Of a DNA stretch of 64,000 nucleotides, positions 17,974 to 30,306 are shown one piece after another. The notes beneath the pieces are model-generated. The model was given only the letters and a program-made list of their open reading frames with translations. It did no database searches and had not been told where the DNA came from. Both the position numbers and the translations under genes were made by a program. Position 1 is the first letter of the stretch. Each line of letters starts with the position of its first letter. Source of the DNA: Gp6-AA40 sp963723495 (GTDB taxonomy: Bacteria; Acidobacteriota; Vicinamibacteria; Vicinamibacterales; UBA2999); contig CAVRQR010000010.1 in NCBI GenBank assembly GCA_963723495.1, positions 62,001 to 126,000 on the forward strand. The letters run 5' to 3'.

Positions 17974-19689
17974 ATGGCTGTCCAGGAAACCACACCGCAG
18001 ACGGACAAGGATCTGTCGTCGATAGCGGAGGCACGAGCCTTGGCGCGCGCCGCCCGACAGGCGCAAGCCCCACTTGCCGAACTCACCCAGGATCAGATCG
18101 ACCGCATTGTCACCGCGATGGCCGATGCGGCGACGGCTCACGCCGAATCTCTGGCGCAGCTTGCCGTCGAAGAAACCGGGTATGGCGTCGTTGCCGACAA
18201 GGTTCAAAAGAACCTCTTTTCGTCACGCCAGGTGTACGAGTTCATCAGGCCGATGAAGACCGTCGGGGTCGTGAATCGCATCGAGGACCGTAAGCTGGTC
18301 GAGATCGCCGAACCCTTCGGGGTGGTGGCAGCGGTGGTTCCATCGACCAACCCGACCTCCACCGCTATTTATAAGGTGCTGATCGCGCTGAAGGCCCGCT
18401 GCCCCATCATCATCAGCCCACACCCGTCCGCTGCACGTTGCATAACCAGAACGGTCGAAATCATGGCGGAGGCGGCGCAGAACAGCGGCGCACCCGCCGG
18501 CAGCATCGGGTGGATGAAAACGGTCACCCTCGAGGGTACGCAGGAGTTGATGAAGCATCGCGATATCGCGGTGATTCTCGCAACCGGCGGCATGGGCCTG
18601 GTTCGCGCGGCTTACAGCGCAGGGAAACCCGCCTATGGAGTGGGGCCGGGGAACGCGCCCTGTTACATCGAGGGAAGCGCTGATCTGGACAAAGCGGCCA
18701 GCGACATCGTGCTGGGAAAGACATTTGATTACGGGGTCCTCTGCTCTTCCCCGAATTCAGTGGTCGTCGACGAATCTGTGGCGGAAGAGTCTCGTCGACG
18801 ATTCGAGGCGCGTGGAGCGTACTTCCTGAATCAAGCCGAGATGGACGCCCTCGCCAAGGTGCTGGTCAGCCCGCAACGCCTGCCGAATCCTGCCCTGGTT
18901 GGTAAGTCGGCGTCGTTCATCGCGGGCAAGGCCGGTATCTCGGCGCCGTCGGGTACGACGGTTCTTATCGCACCGCTCTCGGGTGTGGGTCGTGACTATC
19001 CCCTCTCGATCGAGAAGCTCTGCCCCGTCCTGTCCTGGTATGTGGTCAGGGACTGGCGAGAGGGATGCGAGCGCTGCATCCAGATCCTCCGGTATGGCGG
19101 TATGGGTCACACCATGTCGATTCATTCGAAGAACGACGATGTGATCCTGCAGTTCGGCCTCAAGAAGCCGGCGTTCCGCATTTGCGTCAACACGTCAACG
19201 ACGCACGGGTCTATCGGGCTCACGACCGGACTGGATCCGGCCATGACGCTCGGGTGCGGGGGGTGGGGCGGGAACATCACCTCGGACAATATTTCGCCGC
19301 GCCACCTGCTGAACATCAAGCGTCTCGCCTACGAAGTCCGACCTGCAGTGCCGTCAGCGACCAAGGCCAGCCGGCCGTTACCGAAGCCTCCTGCATCGCC
19401 TGTTGCCTCAGGGATCTCGGCCCAGGCTCTCTCGGCTCGGGTGGATGCGTTCCTGACCTCCCGGGGATTCCGTCCAACCGATGCACCGCAGTCGGATGCC
19501 CGCACGAATGCGCAGTCCAAGCCCCTTCCTGCCGATAAGCCTCAAGACTTCATCTGCGAAGATGACGTCCGCGAGGCATTGAAGAGCGGCAAAAGGCTTC
19601 TGGTCGGGGAGCGGACGATCGTGACGCCATCGGCGAGAGAACTTGGCGACGCGAACAAGGTGTTCATCCAAGCCGACTGGCCTCTTTAA
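17974..19689 (+). CDS. CoA-acylating aldehyde dehydrogenase, microcompartment type, with C-terminal extension
   Basis: 571 residues. The ALDH-fold core (about 15-455) has PFGVVAAVVPSTNPTS, the nucleotide-binding GGMGLVRAAYSAGKPAYGVGPGN region and catalytic Cys257 in FDYGVLCSSPNSVVVDE, most like the acylating dehydrogenase domain of AdhE/EutE/PduP. It oxidises an aldehyde to acyl-CoA with NAD. Beyond the core is an extension of over 100 residues. It has a Pro/Ala linker, a short amphipathic segment (SAQALSARVDAFLTSRGF) that could be an encapsulation peptide, and a final block with GERTIVTPSARELG. The core enzymes are usually about 450-470 residues. The adjacent shell gene supports a metabolosome role. 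Confidence 0.9.
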   Translation: MAVQETTPQTDKDLSSIAEARALARAARQAQAPLAELTQDQIDRIVTAMADAATAHAESLAQLAVEETGYGVVADKVQKNLFSSRQVYEFIRPMKTVGVVNRIEDRKLVEIAEPFGVVAAVVPSTNPTSTAIYKVLIALKARCPIIISPHPSAARCITRTVEIMAEAAQNSGAPAGSIGWMKTVTLEGTQELMKHRDIAVILATGGMGLVRAAYSAGKPAYGVGPGNAPCYIEGSADLDKAASDIVLGKTFDYGVLCSSPNSVVVDESVAEESRRRFEARGAYFLNQAEMDALAKVLVSPQRLPNPALVGKSASFIAGKAGISAPSGTTVLIAPLSGVGRDYPLSIEKLCPVLSWYVVRDWREGCERCIQILRYGGMGHTMSIHSKNDDVILQFGLKKPAFRICVNTSTTHGSIGLTTGLDPAMTLGCGGWGGNITSDNISPRHLLNIKRLAYEVRPAVPSATKASRPLPKPPASPVASGISAQALSARVDAFLTSRGFRPTDAPQSDARTNAQSKPLPADKPQDFICEDDVREALKSGKRLLVGERTIVTPSARELGDANKVFIQADWPL

Positions 19690-19756
19690 ACAGTGCGTTG
19701 TTTTGCTCGGGAATTCCCGGTTGAGCCAGCGCAATTTTGACCCTCGGATCAAGCGG

Positions 19757-21503
19757 ATGCTAGATTACTTGGACCCGATGCCGTCGTTTAGCCGAGGTGC
19801 CGCCGGTGTAGTCTGCGTAGTCGGAGTCTTGACTTCCGCCTGTGCGGGTAGAACGCCACAGCCAGTCACTGTTCAGGGTCCGCCGGTGGCGATCACCGAG
19901 CCAACCCCTGTCCCGGCTCCTGAGCCTCAGCTCGATCCCGTCAAGGAACTCATCGCGCTATCGGAGACGCACTTCCAGTCCGGGGAGCAGGAACTCCGCA
20001 ATGGGCATCTGGATGCGGCCCGAATCGCGTTCGATCGTGCAGTCGACGTGCTGCTCGAATCGCCGGGAGGGGCCCGGTCTACTCCGGAACTGAGCGCCCA
20101 CTTCGATCGCTTGATCGAGCGCATCAGCGGCCACGAGCTGACGGCGCTGGCGCAGGCTGATGGTTTCGTCGAGAAGGCGCCGGAACCGGCCTCTATCGAC
20201 GAGCTCCTGTCGATCGCGACGTTCGAGAGGCCAACGCCGACGCCCGAAACGAAGAAAGCCGTGGCCGACGACCTCCAGGTCGTCGTTCACGACATCGAGA
20301 TTCCGCAGAATTCCCGCGTCCTGGCTTATGTGGAGCTCTTCACCGGTCGCCTCAAGGGCTACCTGGAGGATGGTCTCAGCCGAGGGGCGCAATACCTCCC
20401 GATGATCCAGGACGTGTTCCGGTCCGAGGGGCTACCTCTCGACCTGGCGTACGTGCCGTTGATCGAGAGCGCCTTCAAGCCGAACGCGGTGTCGCGCGCC
20501 AAGGCCAAAGGCATGTGGCAATTCATGCGTGGCACCGCGCTCGAGAACGGTCTCGAGCATGACTGGTACATCGACGAACGGGCGGATCCGGAGAAGGCCA
20601 CACGGGCAGCCGCCAAGTACTTGAAGACGCTCTACGCCATGTTCGACGACTGGCACCTGGCGCTCGCCTCGTACAACGGCGGACCTGGCCGCGTTCAGCG
20701 AGCCATCAAGCGATCCGGGCGCAATGACTTCTGGAAGCTGTCCGCCACCTCTCGCTACCTGCCGCGCGAGACCAGGGATTACGTTCCACTCATCCTCGCG
20801 GCTATCGTTATTGCGCGGAACCCTGCGCAGTACGAGATGAACGTGTCTCCGTTTGAGGCACCGCTTTTCGAGACGGTGACGGTGAGCGGAGCCGTCGATA
20901 TCCGGCGAGTGGCCGAGTGGGCTGGTGCACCGGTTCAGGATATTCAGGATCTGAATCCGGAGCTGCGCCGCTGGACGACGCCAATTCGGGCAACCGAGTA
21001 CGAGCTGAAGGTTCCGATTGGCGCGGCCACGCTCATCAATACGCGACTGACCGAGCAAGGCCTGGACGATCTTGCGCCACTGAGTCACTACACGGTGAAG
21101 AAGGGCGAGACGCTGGCTCGCGATTGCCAAGAAACTTCGCGTCAGCCGGTCCGATCTCGCGGAAGCGAACTACATCTCCGCAAAGGCACGGCTGAACACC
21201 GGACAGCAGCTCATTATTCCGCGTGCTCCAACGCTACTTGCCGCCCGTACTGAGCCGGCGGCTTCTCAGACCTTCCGACGCGACGCTCGCAAGCAAAACA
21301 CCGGAGCCCCCGCCGCAGAGGAACCCGCAGTGCGGACGACGACCACACATCGCGTTGCGCGCGGCGAGACGCTCCTCTCAATCGCGAAGCGTTACGGGAC
21401 GACCGTCGCGCTGATCAAAGAGCTGAACAGCCTTCGCGGCAACGTGATTCGCGTCGGACAGCGCCTCGTGATCGAGTCTCTGTCGACTCTCGCCACGAAC
21501 TAG
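19757..21503 (+). CDS. mltD: MltD-like lytic transglycosylase with LysM repeats, one frame break
   Basis: A lipoprotein signal (VVGVLTSACAG) begins soon after the start; ATG 19778 is an alternative to 19757. The SLT domain contains LPLDLAYVPLIESAFKPNAVS, with the catalytic Glu in IESAF, GMWQFMRGTA, and LALASYNGGPGRVQRAIKR. About 60 residues further on, MltD-specific helices precede LysM modules. At about 21121 one extra base breaks the first LysM (HYTVKKGETLA). The other frame continues RIAKKLRVSRSDLAEAN and a second LysM, HRVARGETLLSIAKRYG, ending in LVIESLSTLATN at 21503. It cleaves murein glycan strands in the periplasm. The repaired length is about 580 residues. Confidence 0.86.
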
Positions 21504-21641
21504 CCTGCTCCGCAGAAACAGCGTCGTTCGCGGCCGAATGACGTCGCAGAAACTCCACCGTTTTCCACGGCGCCAGCGCACAACTCGAAGAATCCGGAGC
21601 GATTTCGAACGGCGCGCGATCTTGCACTGCTCGGTGCCGTC

Positions 21642-23191
21642 GTGCTCGCCAGCCTGCGCAGCGCTGCCGTGTTCGGAGTGGAGGCATATCCGGTCCATGT
21701 GGAAGTGGACGTCGCCTTCGGCCTTCCCCACTTCTCGATGGTGGGCCTCCCGGATGCGACGGTTCGCGAGAGCCGCGACCGGGTTCGTTCAGCCATCCGA
21801 AATTCGGGGTTCGAGTTCCCCCATCATCGGATCACCGTCAACCTGGCGCCTGCTGACGTCCGCAAAGCAGGGTCATCATTCGACCTGCCGATTGCGCTCG
21901 GACTGTTGGCCAGCTCGGGTCCGCTTACGCGCCGTTATGTAGACGATACGGTCATCGTTGGCGAACTGTCGCTCGACGGGGCCATCAATGGGATCCGCGG
22001 CGTACTGCCGATCGCGGTCGGCGCTCGTCGTCTTGGACTCAAGCGCCTGCTCCTGCCGCCGCAGAATGCGGCCGAAGCGTGTGTCGTTGACGGGCTGGAT
22101 ATCTGTATCGCTCAGTCGCTGGCTGAGGCCGTCGAAGCATTGAACGAGCCCGAGCGCGCCAGACGCGCCGAAACAGGCGTCGATAACGATGCACACGCGT
22201 CGAAGCGGTCGAGAGCGATCTCGCTGACGTGCGCGGGCAATTTTTCGCCCGCCGGGCACTCGAAGTCGCCGCGGCCGGTGGGCACAACCTGTTGATGACC
22301 GGTCCTCCGGGTGCTGGCAAGACGATGCTGGCAAGGAGGCTGGGCACGATCCTCCCGCCTCTGACCTTCGACGAAGCCTTGGAGTGTACGGCGATTCATT
22401 CAGTGGCGGGCACGCTCAAGGCAGGTCAAGGGCTGCTGTCCGGGCGGCCTTTCCGCGCGCCGCATCACACAATCTCCACGGTCGCCCTGGTTGGCGGCGG
22501 CTCAATCCCCAGGCCCGGCGAGATCTCACTCGCCCATCATGGCGTGCTCTTCCTTGACGAAATGCCGGAGTTCGATCGACGGGTGCTCGAGGTCCTGCGC
22601 CAACCTCTCGAAGAAGGGCACGTGACGATTGCTCGTGCGGCACGCACGGCGGTGTTCCCGGCGCGCTTCGTGCTGGTCGGCGCGATGAATCCGTGTCCAT
22701 GCGGGTTCGCCGGAGACGACCGCCGCCCGTGCCGCTGCACGCCGACTCAGATCGCGAAGTACCAGTCCAGGCTCTCAGGTCCGCTGCGCGATCGCATCGA
22801 TCTGATCGTCGATGTCCCCGCCGTACCCGTGGGAGCAATCGTCGATGGGGCGGCGGGTGAAGCTTCGGCACTGGTTCGCGATCGTGTCATCGCTGCGCGG
22901 CGCGCTCAGCAGGCGCGCTACGGAGACGCCGAACCGCGGACCAACTCGGCCTTGCGAGGCTCGCGCGTGGCGAAGTTCTGTCGCACGGATTCGAAGGGAC
23001 GGCAGTTGCTGCGCCGCGCTGTCGAGCAACTGGGGTTAAGCGCACGCGGATACGACCGTGTGCTCAAAGTGGCGCGGACCGTCGCGGATCTTGCCGGCGA
23101 CGAGGGAGTCACGTCGGAGCACGTGGCCGAGGCACTGCAATTCAGATTGGTTGAACACGGGACGTGGGTGCGGGATTCAGGTGACGTATGA
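21642..23191 (+). CDS. comM: ComM-like Mg-chelatase-family AAA+ ATPase, one frame break
   Basis: The GTG start gives MLASLRSAAVFGVEAYPVHVEVDVAFG in outline, the canonical ComM N-terminus. The first part (about 185 residues) is the Lon-protease-like N-domain. Near 22199 one base appears missing. The second frame continues VEAVESDLADVRGQ, then Walker A GPPGAGKTML, GRPFRAPHHTIS, LAHHGVLFLDEMPEF and MNPCPCGFAG, and ends about position 23191. ComM is a hexameric helicase that promotes branch migration during natural transformation; homologues occur widely. The repaired protein is about 515 residues, the normal size. Confidence 0.88.
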
Positions 23192-23280
23192 GTGTCGAAG
23201 TCCTCTCCGGCCTCGCCTCCAGGCGGCTCCGGCATTCGCGAGAGACAACCGGGACGCGTGTGACACCCCGGGGGCTTTGA

Positions 23281-24150
23281 TCATGGAACAGGTGTGTTCG
23301 TCGCTCGCGCTTCGTTGGCGGCTCGTAGCGCGGTAGCGGCCACGATGATTCCACCGCCGACGATTGTCCATGTGCCCGGATGTTCTCCTCGAAGTATCCA
23401 CGTCCATACCGGATTGAGTACGGGCTCGATGAGGAGCAGCAGCGACACTTCGAGCGCGGACAAATGCCGAATAGCCGATGTGAGAAATACGTACGCGACT
23501 GCGATCTGACAGACGCCCAGGTACACGATCGTTGCCCACTCCCCTGCCGACGCCGTGGGAAGTGGCCATGCGAACGGCATGGCGGCGACCGACGCGAAAA
23601 GGTTTCCCAGGACTGCCGCCGATACTCCAACGCCTGCACCGAAGCGCTCTCGCTCGACGTATCGCAAGGCGATCAGCGTGAACGCCCATGTGATGCTGCA
23701 CGCGACGGCAAGTGCGTTCCCGAGTGCAGGATCCGGCGCGGTGTCGGTCGCGACGGGTCGTCCGGCAAAGCAGCCAAGCATCCCGAGCGCTACAACGACC
23801 AGGTAGACGAGATCTCGCCGCTTGAAGTGCTCGCCCAACAGCAGCGGGCCAAGGAGCAGGAGATACAGCGGCGCCGTCGACTGTAGAAATATGGCGTTGG
23901 CGGCGGTCGTCAACTTCGTCGAGACCACGAACAACGTGACCGTTGCTGCGTATACGACTGCCGCCATTCCAATCTGTGGCGACCACGCCAGCCGGCCACG
24001 GAGGAAGAGCAACAGGACAAGTGCGGCAATACCCGAACGGAGAGCAGAAACCTGCAACGCTGAGAACGCTTCAACCTTTATCCCCGCACCACCCGTCGAA
24101 AAGAGAAGGGCGGCGGCAAGGACCTGCAGTCGAGCTGCTCCTGTGTTCAC
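23281..24150 (-). CDS. EamA/DMT-superfamily transporter
   Basis: A 289-residue integral membrane protein with about ten hydrophobic helices in two EamA repeats. GLY/ALA-rich helices such as VLAAALLFSTGGAGIKVEAF and the second-repeat start GNALAVACSITWAFTLIALRY are typical. It ends with IVGGGIIVAATALRA. Family members export metabolites or amino acids; the substrate is unknown. It is convergent with comM (89 bp apart) and divergent from the M23 peptidase gene. Confidence 0.82.
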   Translation of the reverse strand: MNTGAARLQVLAAALLFSTGGAGIKVEAFSALQVSALRSGIAALVLLLFLRGRLAWSPQIGMAAVVYAATVTLFVVSTKLTTAANAIFLQSTAPLYLLLLGPLLLGEHFKRRDLVYLVVVALGMLGCFAGRPVATDTAPDPALGNALAVACSITWAFTLIALRYVERERFGAGVGVSAAVLGNLFASVAAMPFAWPLPTASAGEWATIVYLGVCQIAVAYVFLTSAIRHLSALEVSLLLLIEPVLNPVWTWILRGEHPGTWTIVGGGIIVAATALRAANEARATNTPVP

Positions 24151-24346
24151 GAGGTCGCCCTGTGATGCATTCGCCCGATCTTCGCCGCCGTCATTGGATC
24201 CGTTGGAGACTTAATTATCCTGTGGTAGGCTCAAAGACGTCCGGCCCCCTCCCCACCGGCGCGTTAGCACCCGATATATGGTCCGTGCCACGGACCGGCA
24301 GTTGTGCCTGGTCTGAAGAGTATTTTTTTGGTCGAGTGAATCTGGC
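24151..24346. other. Divergent intergenic region, no gene seen
   Basis: This stretch separates the EamA transporter and the M23 peptidase start codons. It contains a T7 run and AT-rich patches near 24313-24320 and 24272-24280, but I could not assign a convincing -35/-10 pair on either strand. It presumably holds both promoters. Confidence 0.4.
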
Positions 24347-25282
24347 TTGAGACGACGGCGGTACACAATTCTCGTCGCTGATCGGACGTCTGGTGTCGTC
24401 CGCCGGGTAACGGTGTCGGCACGGCCGGCCGTGGTGTTCGCCTGCGCGGTCGTGACACTGCCGGTGCTGGTGGGTATCGGGGCCGCTTGGAAAGCCAAGA
24501 GCGACGTCGCCGACCTCTATGCCAGCCAGCGGGCACTGGAGCTCGAAAACGCCAGTTACCGGACCGCGACCACGGAGCTTACCGGACAGATTCAGTCTCT
24601 GCAGACAGCCGTCACCGATCTTGGCGCTCGAGCGGCTCTCGATCCTGGCCTCGCCCGTGCGATGGAGACCCTTCCCGCATTCGTGAAATCGCGGGCGATG
24701 GGCGGTAACGTTGGGACGTCGTCGAAGCAGGAAGCCACGTCCTATACCAACGCGCTCACGGCGTTGACCAATCCGGAAGATACGTTCGGCCTTCTGCGTA
24801 CTCTCCTCGAAGGGCTCGAATCACGCCTCAGCGTTGTTCAGCGCAACGTCGAGCGTCGGAACGCCCTCGCCAATGCCACCCCGTCGATATGGCCCGCCCA
24901 CGGATGGCTGACGTCGACGATGGGCAGGCGCACGGATCCGATGACGGGAGGGGCCGATTATCACCCGGGCCTCGACATTGCCGGCGATAAGGGTCAAGCG
25001 GTGTACGCCACGGCCGACGGCGTCGTCTCGCATGCCGGGCGGCAAGGCGCCTACGGCAACCTGATCACCATCGACCATGGTTTCGGTCTCGAAACCCGCT
25101 ATGGTCATCTCTCAGGCTTCCAGGTTCGTCAGGGCGACCGCGTCCAGCGCGGCGATTTGATTGGACGCCTTGGTGCCACCGGCCGCGCGACCGGCACCCA
25201 CCTCCACTATGAGGTGTTGGCGAACGGTCGGTTGCTCAATCCGCTCCGGCTCCTCACACGGCAAAAGCCCCGCGCTCAGTAA
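24347..25282 (+). CDS. M23 family metallopeptidase (LytM-like) with membrane anchor
   Basis: 311 residues from a TTG start. A membrane helix (VVFACAVVTLPVLVGIGAAW) follows a basic N-terminus. A coiled-coil segment (about 50-95) precedes the C-terminal peptidase_M23 domain. Its zinc motifs are HPGLDIAG (first His and Asp) and HLHYE (HxH), with TMGRRTDPMTG and ATADGVVSHAG as typical surroundings. Such proteins cleave murein peptide cross-links or act as activators of amidases. It is about 90 bp upstream of secA on the same strand. Confidence 0.87.
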   Translation: MRRRRYTILVADRTSGVVRRVTVSARPAVVFACAVVTLPVLVGIGAAWKAKSDVADLYASQRALELENASYRTATTELTGQIQSLQTAVTDLGARAALDPGLARAMETLPAFVKSRAMGGNVGTSSKQEATSYTNALTALTNPEDTFGLLRTLLEGLESRLSVVQRNVERRNALANATPSIWPAHGWLTSTMGRRTDPMTGGADYHPGLDIAGDKGQAVYATADGVVSHAGRQGAYGNLITIDHGFGLETRYGHLSGFQVRQGDRVQRGDLIGRLGATGRATGTHLHYEVLANGRLLNPLRLLTRQKPRAQ

Positions 25283-25304
25283 CTTCCTCCTGTCTTTCGT
25301 TTCC

Positions 25305-25334
25305 TTGCCGATTGCGGAGCCGCTTGGCTACAAT
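25305..25334 (+). promoter_or_regulatory. Probable sigma-70 promoter of secA
   Basis: TTGCCG at 25305-25310 and TACAAT at 25329-25334 are separated by 18 bases. The expected start of transcription (about 25341) lies some 30 bases before the secA ATG. Each hexamer matches the consensus in at least four positions. Assignment is by pattern only. Confidence 0.5.
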
Positions 25335-25372
25335 CGGTAGATATTCCTTCGTAGTCAGCTCTCTCCATTCGC

Positions 25373-28310
<2,938 letters not shown>

Positions 28311-28317
28311 GTGAAAG

Positions 28318-28342
28318 AAGGCCGACGAATCGTCGGCCTTTT
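28318..28342 (+). terminator. Rho-independent terminator after secA
   Basis: Ten-base-pair hairpin AAGGCCGACG / CGTCGGCCTT with a three-base loop (AAT), beginning 8 bases after the secA stop and followed by TT. The T-tract is short but the stem is perfect and GC-rich. It separates secA from guaB. Confidence 0.7.
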
Positions 28343-28359
28343 GCGCATTAGAGGACCCA

Positions 28360-29886
28360 ATGGATCTGACGACCGCCCCGTTCTCGGTCACCGAACACAC
28401 GGACACGGCGATTACCACGGCATTGACGTTCGATGACGTGCTGCTGGTGCCCCAGCATTCGAAGGTGAAGCCGTCACAGGTGGACGTGTCCACCCGGCTT
28501 ACCCGGAACATCAAGCTCAACGTGCCGATCCTGAGCGCCGCCATGGACACCGTCACTGAGTCCGGCCTCGCGATCGCGATGGCACAGTTGGGCGGGCTCG
28601 GCGTCATTCACAAGAACCTCCAGATCCACGAGCAGGCGGCCGAAGTCGATCGCGTCAAGCGGTCGGAGAGCGGGATGATCGTCAACCCGATTACCCTCTC
28701 CCCCTCCAATCGCATCTACGAGGCGCTCAACCTGATGAAGAACTACCGGATTTCCGGTGTTCCAATTACGGAGGACGGCAGCAAGGAAGGGCGGCTCGTC
28801 GGAATCCTCACCAATCGCGACCTGCGTTTCGAGACGAACGTCAATCGTCCGATCGACGAGGTGATGACCAAGTCTCCCCTGTTTACCGTGCCGGTCGGGA
28901 CGACCCTCGACGAGGCGCGATCGTTCCTGCATCAGCACAAGGTCGAGAAGCTGCTGGTCGTCGACAAAGACTTCCGGCTGAAGGGACTCATCACCGTCAA
29001 GGACATCCAGAAGGGGATCAAGTATCCGAACGCGTGCAAGGATGCGCTCGGCCGCCTGCGCTGCGGCGCGGCCATCGGCACCTCGAAGGACTCGCTGGAG
29101 CGAGCGCATGCGCTCGTCGCGGCTGGCGTCGACGTGCTCGTCGTCGATACCGCGCACGGTCACAACCAGGATGTCATCGACATGGTCGCGCGCATTCGTC
29201 GCGATTTTCAGAACACCGACCTGATTGCCGGTAACGTCGCGACCGCGGAAGCCACGGAGGCGCTCATCGATGTGGGCGTGGATGCCGTCAAGGTGGGCAT
29301 CGGCGCCGGCTCCATCTGTACGACCCGCATCGTGGCCGGCATCGGCGTCCCGATGATCAGTGCCATCATGGAGTGCGCACGCGCGGCGAACGCCCGGAAC
29401 GTGCCGATCGTCGCCGACGGCGGCATGCGCTACTCGGGGGACATCGTGAAGGCACTGGCAGTCGGCGCCAGCAGCGTGATGCTCGGCAACCTGTTTGCCG
29501 GGACCGACGAAAGCCCGGGTGAACTGATCCTCTTCCAGGGGCGCACCTACAAGGAATATCGCGGCATGGGGTCGATTGGCGCGATGCGTCGCGGCAGCCG
29601 CGACCGCTACTTCCAGGACGAGTTCGATCTCGAGGGAGGAAGCGCCGCCGGCAAGCTGGTGCCGGAGGGCATCGAAGGACGCGTCGCTCACAAAGGCAGC
29701 GCGCAGGCGGTCATCACTCAACTGATGGGTGGTCTGCAGGCGGGCATGGGCTATTGCGGCAGCGGCACGATTCCCGAACTGCAGCGCAAGGCCAAGCTGA
29801 TTCGCATCACGCCCGCTGGTGTGCGCGAGAGTCACGTCCATGACGTGACGATCACGAAGGAAGCGCCGAATTACCGGATGGAATAA
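28360..29886 (+). CDS. guaB: Inosine-5'-monophosphate dehydrogenase GuaB
   Basis: 508 residues. IMP to XMP oxidation, the committed step of GMP synthesis. TFDDVLLVP near the N-terminus, two CBS domains inserted at about 110-220 (ITLSPSNRIYEALNLM; VMTKSPLFTVPVGTTLDEA in outline), and the catalytic loop GIGAGSICTTRI with the nucleophilic Cys are all present. ADGGMRYSGD, GMGSIGAMRRGSRDRYFQ and EGVEGRV-like EGIEGRV follow. A GAGGA ribosome-binding sequence lies 6 bases before ATG. Length and motifs are normal. Confidence 0.96.
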   Translation: MDLTTAPFSVTEHTDTAITTALTFDDVLLVPQHSKVKPSQVDVSTRLTRNIKLNVPILSAAMDTVTESGLAIAMAQLGGLGVIHKNLQIHEQAAEVDRVKRSESGMIVNPITLSPSNRIYEALNLMKNYRISGVPITEDGSKEGRLVGILTNRDLRFETNVNRPIDEVMTKSPLFTVPVGTTLDEARSFLHQHKVEKLLVVDKDFRLKGLITVKDIQKGIKYPNACKDALGRLRCGAAIGTSKDSLERAHALVAAGVDVLVVDTAHGHNQDVIDMVARIRRDFQNTDLIAGNVATAEATEALIDVGVDAVKVGIGAGSICTTRIVAGIGVPMISAIMECARAANARNVPIVADGGMRYSGDIVKALAVGASSVMLGNLFAGTDESPGELILFQGRTYKEYRGMGSIGAMRRGSRDRYFQDEFDLEGGSAAGKLVPEGIEGRVAHKGSAQAVITQLMGGLQAGMGYCGSGTIPELQRKAKLIRITPAGVRESHVHDVTITKEAPNYRME

Positions 29887-29904
29887 GTCCGGCCCAAGCC
29901 GGAC
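29887..29904. terminator. Hairpin between convergent guaB and tsaE
   Basis: GTCCGGC (29887-29893) pairs with GCCGGAC (29898-29904) around a four-base loop, exactly filling the gap between the guaB and tsaE stops. No T-tract follows on either strand, so it is a possible bidirectional or Rho-assisted terminator rather than a classical one. Confidence 0.5.
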
Positions 29905-30306
29905 CTACCAGACGATTCGGCGCTCGTCGCCGTCGAGGATCTCGATCGACACGTGCCGCGCACCAGGGAGCGCATGCGTCAATCGATCCGGCCACTCGAT
30001 GGCAAGGATGCCTCGCTGGAGTTCCTCGAGCCCCAACTCGTCTGTCGCGGCCCGATCGAGGCGATAAAGGTCTGCGTGATAGAGCGTCAACTTTCGGCCC
30101 CGGTATTCATGTACGAGCGTGAAGGTCGGGCTGCTGACTTCCTCAGGATCGACACCGAGGCCCTCAGCCAGTCCCCGTACGAACGCAGTCTTCCCCGCTC
30201 CCAGGTTTCCGGACAATAAGAGTACGTCTCCTGCCACGAGGCTGCGCGCGAGGTCCTTGGCGACTGCGGTAGTCTCCGCTTCTGAGGTCGTCACGTGCTC
30301 AGGCAC
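29905..30306 (-). CDS. tsaE: tRNA threonylcarbamoyladenosine biosynthesis ATPase TsaE
   Basis: 133 residues with the P-loop GNLGAGKT (33-40), SSPTFTLVHEY (switch region), LYHADLYRLD and ILAIEWPDRL, all hallmarks of TsaE. The protein supports the TsaBD complex in making t6A37 on ANN-decoding tRNAs. Its 5' end overlaps the nnr gene by 8 bp, an arrangement of nnr-tsaE found in many bacteria. Confidence 0.92.
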   Translation of the reverse strand: MPEHVTTSEAETTAVAKDLARSLVAGDVLLLSGNLGAGKTAFVRGLAEGLGVDPEEVSSPTFTLVHEYRGRKLTLYHADLYRLDRAATDELGLEELQRGILAIEWPDRLTHALPGARHVSIEILDGDERRIVW

